Positions 17,518 through 25,897 of a stretch of 64,000 nucleotides of DNA are shown in pieces. The notes under the pieces are model-generated. The model ran no database searches, was not told where the DNA came from, and saw nothing but the letters and a program-made list of their open reading frames with translations. The position numbers and the translations under genes are program-made. Within the stretch, counting starts at the first letter, position 1. The number at the start of each line of letters is the position of its first letter. This DNA comes from Flavihumibacter petaseus NBRC 106054 (GTDB lineage Bacteria > Bacteroidota > Bacteroidia > Chitinophagales > Chitinophagaceae), in assembly GCF_000974785.1 (NCBI RefSeq), contig NZ_BBWV01000004.1:558001-622000 (forward strand). Direction: 5' to 3'.

Positions 17518-17624
17518 TTGCGCGATCAACGGGGGAAGCCGAAAACCCGCAACAGAGTAAGCATATCTCAATTCAAACAAGTTTTTCGCACTTTTTGAGA
17601 TTACAAAAGTGTACTTACAAATGA
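17514..17624 (+). CDS. 36-residue peptide of the QTxFxxFL type (peptide 1)
   Basis: Short gene with TTG start at 17514 overlapping the MauE stop (TTGA) and with its stop at 17622-17624 overlapping the ATG of the next gene (ATGA), the pattern of a tightly coupled operon. The C-terminal half reads ISIQTSFSHFL then a single Cys. The same pattern occurs in the peptide at 23925-24023: aligned without gaps, Q, I, S, Q, T, F, F and L are shared, and differences in the shared codons are synonymous (ACA/ACG, TTT/TTC twice). No ATG is available in frame. No signal peptide is evident. Function unknown; the reading as a real gene rests on overlap and codon pattern. Confidence 0.6.
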   Translation: MIARSTGEAENPQQSKHISIQTSFSHFLRLQKCTYK

Positions 17625-17920
17625 AAAATTCCGCTATTGCTCTCGCAGCAGTGATCCTCGCTGTATCTGCAGCCGCCTTCACTAAGCCGGCAGCTCCCAA
17701 AAACAGAGATTTCGTCCATTACTTTTTCCAGTACAATTCTGCAGGGACTGCATTAATGCTTCCGACCGGAATCCCGCAAACCACCAATTTCAGTTGTCCC
17801 GCCGGGGATGCAAAAAACTGTTCCCAGGAATGGACCAACTATGCAATTGTACCTAACAGCAATCCAGTTCAGTACCAACCCGCAGGCGATCTGATATTGA
17901 CTTACACAAGATCACTTTAA
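17621..17920 (+). CDS. Small secreted two-cysteine protein, DUF6520-like
   Basis: 99 residues from ATG 17621, which overlaps the peptide stop. An N-terminal signal peptide (MKNSAIALAAVILAVSAAAF) is followed by about 75 mature residues with only two cysteines (FSCPAGDAKNCSQEW), likely forming a disulfide. Size and composition resemble DUF6520-type proteins, which lie beside MauE genes in other Bacteroidota. The redox genes of the locus could form or reduce its disulfide; this is inference. An intrinsic terminator follows at once. Confidence 0.8.
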   Translation: MKNSAIALAAVILAVSAAAFTKPAAPKNRDFVHYFFQYNSAGTALMLPTGIPQTTNFSCPAGDAKNCSQEWTNYAIVPNSNPVQYQPAGDLILTYTRSL

Positions 17921-17924
17921 TGGG

Positions 17925-17956
17925 AAAAGCAGCCGTCCAAATAGGCGGCTGCTTTT
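17925..17956 (+). terminator. Rho-independent terminator
   Basis: An 11-bp perfect stem (17925-17935 with 17946-17956) with a 10-nt loop, GC-rich core AGCAGCCG, followed by a T-run. It ends the operon that includes the oxoamine synthase, MauE, peptide 1 and the small secreted protein. Confidence 0.88.
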
Positions 17957-17990
17957 TGCTTATTATGCTGTCCACTAAAACCAACGGTCA

Positions 17991-19343
17991 TCACCTTTCG
18001 TTCTGAATCATATCGGGATGAAAACCAATGACAGATTGCGGTATAGGGTAGATAGAGAGTAGGGAATTTGGTGGCAACACCTTCGACACCCCATTCACGT
18101 AGTGGCTAACGGAAATGCCTCTGCCTTCCAGATTTAGTCTCCTGATATCCTCGCTTCTGGTTCCACGATAAACAAGTTCCTTCCTTCTCTCCTGAAGTAT
18201 AATGTCAAGCAACTTAACAGGGTCTGCCTCACTAATACCACTAAACTTGCCCACTTGATATCGCTTAAATAATAGTGTGTTCAAGTCCTCCAATGCGCCC
18301 TCTATATTACCCGACCTGACTCTACACTCAGCCCTGATGAGGTAAACTTCATCATTTGCTAGTCCGGCGAAACTAGAGGCACTGCCACTATAACCACCTT
18401 TAAACAAGGTACCGCGTTCACTTTCATCAAACCATAATGATCCTATACGCAAATCACCATCAAGATACAGATCCTTTAGTTCCGGATTAATCCCGGCACT
18501 CCGAAAAATACTCCAGGAAAGGATAGAATGAAATACCACTTCATCATTAAATCTGGTCATTCCGGTGACTGAATTAAAGTCAATAAGATCACCATTAAGC
18601 AGCAACGAACTGTCCGCATACTTTCCCGCCATTTGATAATTCCGCATACTCAAATTCATCCGGGCTAATAGCGCATAAACTGCCGTCTTAGACCCCCTCG
18701 TTTTGAATTCAGGAACTACTGGTAGTAGTTTTAACGCAAGGCCTAAATCAGAAGCTATCAATTGATAGCATTCGTTTACTGTAACCCTACCAATCTTTTC
18801 ATTTATATCACTACTTACACGCAAAACTATTCCGGGGTCATCAGTGGCGGAAGACTGTTCGAATGGCTTGGCAAATACCTGCAATAAGGCGTAGTACATA
18901 AAAGCCCGGTGAAACAAAGCATTGCCCTTTATAGCGTCGTACTTTTCCTGATCCATCGGCGCAGGTGTAATTTTTTTTAGCAGATCCAGAACCATATTCG
19001 AATAGAATACAATCCTGTAAGGGGTGTCCCAATCTTTGCAAGTACCGGTAACAAAGGGGTCTTTTTCAAAAGAATATTGAGCCAGATCATCCACCGTCAG
19101 GTACGGCATTAAAACGTCATCTAAAACAACCTCATCAGATTGTATCCAATGTACTGATGGGTAAAGGCCTTTCCCATTTTCACCATTCATCGTCCTGTCA
19201 TCATCGAGTATTCTTTCGCAATCTTCCAAAGTGGAAGGCACTACCAGGAAGCTGTCCGGCTTCGCTGACAAAAATTTATCCTTGTTGCAGGAAAAAAACA
19301 TCATGCAACTAACGATAGTAATAATAACTGGATGTTTTTCCAT
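17991..19343 (-). CDS. SusD/RagB-type surface lipoprotein
   Basis: 450 residues. Lipoprotein signal with lipobox FFSC (Cys about 19). The N-terminal DKFLSAKPD and the C-terminal region (LNTLLFKRYQVGKF, ILQERRKELVYRGTR, R-R-L-N) are those of SusD-type nutrient-binding lipoproteins that cap SusC. It lies 2 nt after the SusC stop. The locus codes for no glycoside hydrolase, so the ligand may not be a polysaccharide. The stretch from here to the sigma factor is visibly AT-richer than its flanks. Confidence 0.93.
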   Translation of the reverse strand: MEKHPVIITIVSCMMFFSCNKDKFLSAKPDSFLVVPSTLEDCERILDDDRTMNGENGKGLYPSVHWIQSDEVVLDDVLMPYLTVDDLAQYSFEKDPFVTGTCKDWDTPYRIVFYSNMVLDLLKKITPAPMDQEKYDAIKGNALFHRAFMYYALLQVFAKPFEQSSATDDPGIVLRVSSDINEKIGRVTVNECYQLIASDLGLALKLLPVVPEFKTRGSKTAVYALLARMNLSMRNYQMAGKYADSSLLLNGDLIDFNSVTGMTRFNDEVVFHSILSWSIFRSAGINPELKDLYLDGDLRIGSLWFDESERGTLFKGGYSGSASSFAGLANDEVYLIRAECRVRSGNIEGALEDLNTLLFKRYQVGKFSGISEADPVKLLDIILQERRKELVYRGTRSEDIRRLNLEGRGISVSHYVNGVSKVLPPNSLLSIYPIPQSVIGFHPDMIQNER

Positions 19344-19345
19344 AA

Positions 19346-22300
19346 CTATTTGAATTGAAGGTTAACACCTAACGAATATCTTGTACGGGCGCGATTACCA
19401 TTATTGTAATAGGGATCTATCCCTTGCCTGTTGGCCAGCCACAGGACTCCGATATTATTGACATATGTAAATACACGGGCAGAAGTCAAAATTTTGTTGC
19501 TGGTGGACATGGGTACATCATATCCCAGATTAATATCCTCGAAACGGATATTATCCGCCTTAAGCACATTAACTGTCGCGCCCTGATAAAACGCATCCCT
19601 TGGCCCAACAATCGGGTAAACTCGCGAGGGAACATTTGTTACCAATTCGTCGCCAGGTTGTTGCCAGCGTTGGGCGTACTCTCCATGCCCCGACCAATTC
19701 GAATAGAGGCTACTATAGGCTAAAGATGCTTTGCGGAAAAAATATCCGTATTTATAACTTATGGTAAAGGACAACGAAAGGCGTTTCCAGGTAAAAGTAT
19801 TACGCAATGCACCAGACCCTACAGGCTGGGCCGGTCCGTTGTACACCATGCTGTCCAAAATCGTATTGTAAAACAGCTGGCTGTAGTCTGAACTTGGTTT
19901 GCCCTCCCAATAACCCCTTGGATCTCCATTTTCGGGATTCAAACCAGCCCAGGGAAAACTGTAGAGGGAAAATACCGGCCGGCCAGGCACCGGGTTGATT
20001 AGCGTTGGATCATTTACAAATTGATATCCCTGGTTATTTAATGGCATCTTATAGTCAGTCACCTTTACCCTGGATACGCCCCAAATCAATGTCGAAAACC
20101 ATTTTACTGCGCCATTTACATTGAGTGAATTGACCTCAACATCAAATCCCCGGGTACGGATACCCGCGACATTTCCCATAAAATAATTACCACCGGAGAG
20201 CGTAGCCTGACCGAGTGTGGGATCAACGGGAGCCTTTCCAATTAAGTTATCAGAACTTTTATCATACCAGTCAATGCTACCCCACAGCCGCTTCCCTAAA
20301 ATTGAAAAATCAAGCCCAAAGTTTATAGTTTTCACCTTTTCCCAACTCAGGTATTCATTGGGCGGTGAAGTCAGGAGCAAGCTCATTGTACTAATGGTAT
20401 ATGCGGGCAGAAAAATTCCGGTTGGCAGGGAATTTGCCATTCTCGATATATTACCATTAACACCATAGGTTGCCCGTAACTTCAATCCTTCCATCCAATT
20501 CACAGTAAAGAATGGCTCCTCGTTCAGCACCCATGCTGCCCCGGCTGACCATAGCGGCGTTCCCTTCAGATTGGCTTGCGCACCGAAAATATTTGCCTCA
20601 TCTCTTCTGGCGCTTCCTGTCAGAATATATCGCCCCTTAAACCGATAACTTGCATTCAAATAATAGGCAAGGGACCGGTCGTCCTTTCGGCTGATGCCAA
20701 CTGAATTTTCTATGAATCGCTGCCAGGCAGGATAACTATATTGGGGATAAAGCGTTGCATAGTTGATAAACCCGTCTGCCAGTCCCGTTTCTGGCTGATA
20801 GCCGTAAATCTTGCTGACGGATCCAATATTCGTTGCTGTCCTTATGTCCCAGCCCGCCAAGAAATTAAACTGGTGATCCTTGCCCAAAAATCGTTGATAG
20901 GTCAATTGTATGCGTCCTTGGTGCGCCACCATGGAACCTTCATTGCGGTTGACAATACCGCCTTCCGGCACATTATGCACAACCTTTCCGGCTGCATCAA
21001 TTTCAGAAAAGTTATTTACATAGTTCCGTGCATAAAATGAATTCTCCTTATGCCAGTCTGAGTTGGTCTTCACCTGGCGTTCGTATTGATAACGTACAAT
21101 CGCCTGAAGGCCCGGAAGAAGGTTATACGTGCCACCCAGGTTCACGAGAAAGTCGTTGGTAACTGTCTTATTCTCATTGGATGCCAATTCATTAATAGGG
21201 TTATATTCCCAATTCAACAACCCATTCTCTTCCGCTTGTTTGATAAACCTCTCCCGGTAATTCATATTTACGGGAACCGGATTACTATTATCATCTACAA
21301 AGCGCGCATAAGGATAATAATTTTTCGAAGCGACAGAATAATAACTGGACCCAACATTATTGGCTGATTTATCAGCCGTATTCAGGAATGCAATTGAAGT
21401 CTCCAGCTTTAATTTTTCACTAACCCGGTAATCCAGGTTTGTCCGGATCGTGAATCGCTGATAATCTGTTCCTACCGATGTGGTCCGGTTGTTATCGAAT
21501 CCAAATGAAGCGTAATAGTTGAGTTGATTATTACTTCCACTGACATTTACCGCGTATTGCTGGTTGATAAGGGACTGGTAACTGAAGTTTTCCAAATCTT
21601 TCCGGACATCATACTCTTTATATCGCTCAATCATTGCATCCGCATCAGCCGGATCAATAAGACCATCACGTTTGGCTATCAGAGTCTCTACAACAGGGGT
21701 TAAAGGATTGTGACCGTAATTGTACTGATCGGTAAACTCGTCAAAAAAATAATGATTGTTCTCGAACAGGTATTTCTCTAGATCGACATAGTCTGCCGGT
21801 GTAATCTGGCTTACTGCATAAAGATCAGGTCTCTTCTCATAACTCATGTTCGCGGTAACGCCTACAACGGGCATAACGCTCTTTCCCTTTTTGGTAGTCA
21901 GCACAATCACCCCATTTGCTGAACGCGCGCCCCAAATGGAAGCAGCTGCAGCATCCTTTAAAACAGTTATCGACTCAATATCATTGGGATTGATATTGGA
22001 AAGATCGCCATCGTAAGGAAAATTGTCGAGCACAATAAGGGGTGCTGCATTGCCGAAAAATGTATTCCTGCCCCGGATGGTAATAGGATCAGGATTTGCC
22101 GCTGCGCCTTTGTTCATCACCAACCCTGGCACATTATTCTCCAGCCGGTCAAGAATATTCGTGCTCACACTCCTGTTGATCAGTTTATTGTCAACAAAGC
22201 TGAAAGCACCGGTCGCCCTTTCTTTTGGCAGCTTCTCAATTCCCGTCGACACAACCACTTCATCGAGCGCCTTATCCTGTCGCCTCATATAAAGGGTGGA

Positions 22301-22597
22301 GGACAGGTCAGCAGCCTGCTTCACCACTAACAACTGTTCTCCATAAGACAAATGGGATAGCCTGATGGTATCTGGTAAAGCACCCCATTCCAGCGCTGCC
22401 TTTCCCGCACTATCCGTCTGGTAGTATTTTTTTGTGCGGTATTGAAAAATGGATACAGAAGGGAGTGCTGCCTGATTTTCAGCGTCCCTTATCGTTACAG
22501 TCTGGTATTTAATACCATCTGATTTCTCCTGTGCCGTAACAGCCATCGCTAACGGAAGGAATAAAATAATAAGTAAATAATTTTGTCTCATAAGCAT
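19346..22597 (-). CDS. SusC/RagA-type TonB-dependent transporter
   Basis: 1083 residues. Signal peptide (about 1-22, ending VTAQ), a carboxypeptidase-like N-terminal extension (about 30-110), plug with DEVVVSTGIEKLPKERATGAFSFV and NPNDIESITVLKDAAAASIWGARSANGV, then a 22-strand barrel ending in Phe-Lys. It imports a substrate with SusD using TonB energy. ATG 22597 or 22591 are both possible. It starts 6 nt after the redoxin stop, so redoxin, SusC and SusD form one operon. Confidence 0.95.
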   Translation of the reverse strand: MLMRQNYLLIILFLPLAMAVTAQEKSDGIKYQTVTIRDAENQAALPSVSIFQYRTKKYYQTDSAGKAALEWGALPDTIRLSHLSYGEQLLVVKQAADLSSTLYMRRQDKALDEVVVSTGIEKLPKERATGAFSFVDNKLINRSVSTNILDRLENNVPGLVMNKGAAANPDPITIRGRNTFFGNAAPLIVLDNFPYDGDLSNINPNDIESITVLKDAAAASIWGARSANGVIVLTTKKGKSVMPVVGVTANMSYEKRPDLYAVSQITPADYVDLEKYLFENNHYFFDEFTDQYNYGHNPLTPVVETLIAKRDGLIDPADADAMIERYKEYDVRKDLENFSYQSLINQQYAVNVSGSNNQLNYYASFGFDNNRTTSVGTDYQRFTIRTNLDYRVSEKLKLETSIAFLNTADKSANNVGSSYYSVASKNYYPYARFVDDNSNPVPVNMNYRERFIKQAEENGLLNWEYNPINELASNENKTVTNDFLVNLGGTYNLLPGLQAIVRYQYERQVKTNSDWHKENSFYARNYVNNFSEIDAAGKVVHNVPEGGIVNRNEGSMVAHQGRIQLTYQRFLGKDHQFNFLAGWDIRTATNIGSVSKIYGYQPETGLADGFINYATLYPQYSYPAWQRFIENSVGISRKDDRSLAYYLNASYRFKGRYILTGSARRDEANIFGAQANLKGTPLWSAGAAWVLNEEPFFTVNWMEGLKLRATYGVNGNISRMANSLPTGIFLPAYTISTMSLLLTSPPNEYLSWEKVKTINFGLDFSILGKRLWGSIDWYDKSSDNLIGKAPVDPTLGQATLSGGNYFMGNVAGIRTRGFDVEVNSLNVNGAVKWFSTLIWGVSRVKVTDYKMPLNNQGYQFVNDPTLINPVPGRPVFSLYSFPWAGLNPENGDPRGYWEGKPSSDYSQLFYNTILDSMVYNGPAQPVGSGALRNTFTWKRLSLSFTISYKYGYFFRKASLAYSSLYSNWSGHGEYAQRWQQPGDELVTNVPSRVYPIVGPRDAFYQGATVNVLKADNIRFEDINLGYDVPMSTSNKILTSARVFTYVNNIGVLWLANRQGIDPYYNNGNRARTRYSLGVNLQFK

Positions 22598-22603
22598 AGT
22601 GTT

Positions 22604-23857
22604 TTAGTGTAACTGGCCAACAGGCCGACCAATGAAAAGCTGAATGTTTCGTCGCACCCGGCTAAGGCGGAGTCCGTATTTCTCCAGCGCCATGGAAATT
22701 TCTTCCATGGGTGTCACAGCAGGGATCTCGAGATCGATGGGAAAATCTACGCCTGACTCATCCTGAACCGGAACTGTTGACACATCATTGAGGTAACTCA
22801 TCAGTAATGAGGGATCTGCATGTCTCAGCGCATATTTGCCGACACCCCTTTCATACAGATTTGTATACTCTTCTTTATAGACAGAGGGATAAACTGTTGT
22901 TCCGTTGGTGGTCAGCACCCAGCAATCCACCAGCGTATCTACAAGACTGGTCTGCAAACCAAAATAAAAATCAAACTGATTTTTCAACCATTGTTGTTGA
23001 ACAGCCTCCGGGAGTGGTCGGTGAACTGCCTCAAAACAATACACCGCTTCTTTCTTATCCGTTGGAAAACGGAATCGGTTGTCGGGCATAGAACGGAGTT
23101 CAGGGCACACTGCCTGGTAAAAAGCAATACAGTTTAAATTGTTGATCCGAAGTCCCGTCCGATGACCCACGCTGTCATATGAAAAACCCCAATTGGTAAG
23201 CATTCCGGGTAGTGCATCAAATAGCGCGGTCCGGATACGCAGATCGTTTTGTTGCGCCGGGTCCAGCAATTCTATCCAGGGAGTATTGACGGGAAAGTCG
23301 ATCGAAGAAGCTGCCAGTTTCATTGAGTCGTAGGCATCGGCAACCGCCCACTTCATCGCCCTTTCGTCAATTCCCTGTTCCTTGCTGATGCCACGAAACA
23401 CACCATTCCTGTCTATCCATACAAAATGCGGAAAACTGGACCACGGAAAATATTGAGCACTCTGTTTATCCTGCAAAACAACGGGCAAGGTGAACTTTTC
23501 CTGGTGATAGGACTCCCAGTTCTTGATGACTTTCCGGATCCGGGCCTCATTGTCATTTACATTGGAAGGAATAACTGTAATGATCTGAACGTCTTTTTCA
23601 AAAGCATCCTGCAGATCAGCAGAGTGTTTGAAAAACGTAATACAGGAGGCACAATAGCTGGCCCAGAAATCCAGAATCACCACTTTGCCCTTCAGCGATG
23701 AAAGTTTAATTGACTTCTTTCCGGACTGATTAAGGGGAGAAAAAACAATTTCAGGAACCCTGTCGCCAGGCCTTAGTGCTTTTATTTTTGGCCGGGTCTG
23801 CCCATAACCATCAGCAATGGACAAAAGGATGCCAATTGCAAGAAATATCCTTTTCAT
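22604..23857 (-). CDS. Exported TlpA-type redoxin with DUF3738-like C-terminus
   Basis: 417 residues. Signal peptide (about 1-19), then a thioredoxin-fold domain (about 30-170) with active-site C-A-S-C in LDFWASYCASCITFF. The last 60 residues (pattern VPVQDESGV, FPIDLEIPA, ALEKYGLRLS) resemble the end of the DUF3738 domain; this match is by eye. Family members reduce disulfides in the periplasm. It opens the SusCD operon and is the probable partner of the MauE protein at 17104, which would supply electrons or reshuffle disulfides in secreted proteins of this locus. Confidence 0.88.
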   Translation of the reverse strand: MKRIFLAIGILLSIADGYGQTRPKIKALRPGDRVPEIVFSPLNQSGKKSIKLSSLKGKVVILDFWASYCASCITFFKHSADLQDAFEKDVQIITVIPSNVNDNEARIRKVIKNWESYHQEKFTLPVVLQDKQSAQYFPWSSFPHFVWIDRNGVFRGISKEQGIDERAMKWAVADAYDSMKLAASSIDFPVNTPWIELLDPAQQNDLRIRTALFDALPGMLTNWGFSYDSVGHRTGLRINNLNCIAFYQAVCPELRSMPDNRFRFPTDKKEAVYCFEAVHRPLPEAVQQQWLKNQFDFYFGLQTSLVDTLVDCWVLTTNGTTVYPSVYKEEYTNLYERGVGKYALRHADPSLLMSYLNDVSTVPVQDESGVDFPIDLEIPAVTPMEEISMALEKYGLRLSRVRRNIQLFIGRPVGQLH

Positions 23858-23924
23858 GCAGCTAGTTTTGGAAAATATTTATGTTGGCATAATTCAGAGC
23901 AGGGTTGCGCAAACGGATAGACAC

Positions 23925-24023
23925 ATGAGAAATAACCAACAATCCGCTGCGCAACCACTGAACTCTATCTCAACTCAAACGGGGTTCTTGGGCTTCTTGG
24001 CCCACTGCGTTTTGAGCAGGTAA
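23925..24023 (+). CDS. 32-residue peptide of the QTxFxxFL type (peptide 2)
   Basis: ATG 23925 to TAA 24023. The sequence contains SISTQTGFLGFL followed by a single Cys (AHC) and ends in Arg. It aligns in the same frame with peptide 1 (17514-17624): Q-x5-I-S-x-Q-T-x-F-x2-F-L, with the DNA also matching (GCAAC, 10 nt, TATCTCAAYTCAAAC in both, at 17549-17578 and 23951-23980). Changes in shared codons are synonymous, which favours coding. It lies on the plus strand between redoxin and sigma genes, which are on the other strand. Unknown function; normally too short to be annotated. Confidence 0.55.
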   Translation: MRNNQQSAAQPLNSISTQTGFLGFLAHCVLSR

Positions 24024-24139
24024 ATTGTTATATAGGTGTAACTAAATGACATGACTAAGCGAAAATCATAAGCTTAATAAAATCAATCGGTGATCTGAGT
24101 GAAGGATCATCACAATAACAGAAAATGAGTTGTTGTTGT

Positions 24140-24703
24140 CTATAGTTTTTTCACCTTTTTTAACCTTAATCGTAAAATTTTTAATGCACGCGCTTTCTGG
24201 TTGCGTATTGTACTCTGCGTTAGCAGGAGTTGCGCCGCGATCTGACCATGTGACAATCCTTCCTGGTAATACAGATGGAAAATGAGCCGGGACTGAACCG
24301 GCAGATCCTTTGCCAGATGGAAGATCTCCCTTAGCGATTCCTGTTGCACGAAACGCTGATGAACACAGGCCTCCACTGCCACCTGCTGATGCCCAAGCCA
24401 GGAGGCATGGCGGCGCTCCAGGCGGCGTGAATGCTGAATTGCATTAAAGCATGCATTCCGCAAAGCGGTATATAATAAGCTTTTAAAACCGCCTAAGCTG
24501 CACCACCGGTCACGGTATTCCCATACCCGCAGAATCACTTCTTCCACGAGCTCACCAACTTTGTGGGCATCATGCAACAACCTGTTCGCATACCTGACCA
24601 AAGGCGAATAACAGGCTTTAAAAAATGACGTAAAATCCTGGAGTAATCCCTGCTGATACAACTTGAACCAGTCGTCCAGTGAGTATGCTGCTTCCATAGG
24701 CAT
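24140..24703 (-). CDS. ECF RNA polymerase sigma factor
   Basis: 187 residues from ATG 24703 (24697 also possible). Region 2 is seen in FFKACYSPLVRYANRLLHD and FKSLLYTALRNACFN, region 4 in FHLYYQEGLSHGQIAAQLLLTQSTIRNQ with a basic tail. No FecR-type anti-sigma gene follows, unlike many SusCD loci. It lies upstream of the redoxin-SusC-SusD operon and probably transcribes that operon; control of the plus-strand operon at 14613 is possible too. Confidence 0.92.
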   Translation of the reverse strand: MPMEAAYSLDDWFKLYQQGLLQDFTSFFKACYSPLVRYANRLLHDAHKVGELVEEVILRVWEYRDRWCSLGGFKSLLYTALRNACFNAIQHSRRLERRHASWLGHQQVAVEACVHQRFVQQESLREIFHLAKDLPVQSRLIFHLYYQEGLSHGQIAAQLLLTQSTIRNQKARALKILRLRLKKVKKL

Positions 24704-24773
24704 TCCTTTGCCCCGTAAGAGGCGGTTAGCAATTCTCAGCAAGGGGTAGAAGCAGCGAGGCCCCGTGCCGTAA

Positions 24774-24790
24774 GTATATTGCTAATATAC
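24774..24790. promoter_or_regulatory. Palindromic operator candidate
   Basis: Perfect inverted repeat with 7-bp arms, GTATATT and AATATAC, around GCT. It sits between the divergent sigma and XRE-type regulator genes and could be the binding site of the latter. Confidence 0.45.
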
Positions 24791-24847
24791 AAATACACAG
24801 TCATAACTAGGTAATCAAATTCAATAGATTTTATTCCTTGCGATCCG

Positions 24848-25210
24848 ATGCCAGCGGGTTACCATCCTAATTTGACGGCTCTCGATGTTTTCATCATTGA
24901 CAAAGCACGGGCTTTCCGACATGAGATGAATATGTCGCAGACAGCGTTAGGCATAGAGATGGGTCTTGATCCCAGTTTCATAGGAAATATTGAATCCAAG
25001 AAGTCAAAGGACAAATACAATATAAATCACGTCCAGAGGCTGGCTTATATATTCAACCGCTCGTTATGTGATTTTATTCCGCATTTTCCATTGATGGAGG
25101 ATATAAACAATCCGCCCGCTGCCAGTAAAAAAGCCGGGAAAAAATCAGCAAAAATTTCGAAGAGCAGCAGGAAATCCCCTCCGGGAAAATCTAAAAAGCC
25201 AAACAAATAA
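24848..25210 (+). CDS. XRE-type helix-turn-helix regulator with lysine-rich tail
   Basis: 120 residues. Helix-turn-helix at about 15-75: NMSQTALGIEMGLDPSFIGNIE fits the Cro/CI fold. The last 30 residues are Lys/Ser-rich (KKAGKKSAKISKSSRK) and may help DNA binding. Divergent from the sigma-factor gene; a perfect palindrome lies between them. It may regulate the redox/SusCD locus or itself; small regulators of this type are common and often unlinked to neighbours. Confidence 0.85.
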   Translation: MPAGYHPNLTALDVFIIDKARAFRHEMNMSQTALGIEMGLDPSFIGNIESKKSKDKYNINHVQRLAYIFNRSLCDFIPHFPLMEDINNPPAASKKAGKKSAKISKSSRKSPPGKSKKPNK

Positions 25211-25312
25211 GACGTAGCGGCTACTTCGTCCGCCGCAAATCCGACAACTAAAATCTGGGGGTTTTCACGGGGATTATTTGCTAATATTTTTAGTTTTTCA
25301 AAAGGGAATTGT

Positions 25313-25320
25313 TACTTTTG
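25313..25320 (+). promoter_or_regulatory. -7 promoter element
   Basis: TACTTTTG matches TAnnTTTG exactly and ends 35 nt before ATG 25356. No clear TTG lies at the -33 position; upstream sequence is T-rich. It supports the short start of the next gene. Confidence 0.45.
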
Positions 25321-25355
25321 GGATTCAATTACAATTAACCGTTAAACTAGATCCC

Positions 25356-25886
25356 ATGGCTGTTCCCCGCTATTCACCAGAGCAGCAGTTCCTCAACAGG
25401 ATTGCACTGTTTACCGATGACAACGCGCTGCTCGCAGATCCGCGCCCTGCCATTGAACATGTATTTGAACTGGCTCCCCTGCCGCACCTCCAGGAAAAAT
25501 GGCGCGAATACAGCCTGATCGCCATTCAGGAGGGCAACCAGCTGGAGGAAGGGCACGCTGCCTGCCTTGATTACTTTAACCGCCTTGAATTACTGGTTGA
25601 AGCCGCCTGGCTAGCCATCGCAAATGACGCTCCCGAGAGTTTATCCTTTGAGGATTTTTTCGGTGAAATCACTCTCAGCGAATGGAAGAGGATATTAGAT
25701 TCCTGGCGCACCGCCGTTATGGCCAATCACGCTCTTGATGAATCAGTAGAGACAGTTCACCTGCTCACCTGCTTTCTGAAAATGATCCAGCTTCTTGATG
25801 ATGCATTTACCTGGCTCAAAACATCCGATGAGGACGAGCAACTGAAAGATCGTGTTCCGGATTACCTGCTGGCACCAGCGGTATAA
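25356..25886 (+). CDS. Unrecognised acidic cytoplasmic protein
   Basis: 176 residues from ATG 25356; no signal peptide or membrane helix. It is acidic and mostly helical (LVEAAWLAIANDAPESLSFEDFF, LTCFLKMIQLLDDAF). I do not recognise a family. A promoter-like -7 box lies 35 nt upstream. The gene converges on the nucleotidyltransferase gene with an 11-nt gap. Proteins of this size without motifs are often lineage-specific; function cannot be inferred. Confidence 0.75.
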   Translation: MAVPRYSPEQQFLNRIALFTDDNALLADPRPAIEHVFELAPLPHLQEKWREYSLIAIQEGNQLEEGHAACLDYFNRLELLVEAAWLAIANDAPESLSFEDFFGEITLSEWKRILDSWRTAVMANHALDESVETVHLLTCFLKMIQLLDDAFTWLKTSDEDEQLKDRVPDYLLAPAV

Positions 25887-25897
25887 TTGTTTCAGGT

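Noticed and set aside
23975-24052. 25-residue open frame on the minus strand upstream of the redoxin gene
   Set aside because: The plus-strand peptide at the same place has a paralog with synonymous codon changes; the minus-strand reading has no such support.
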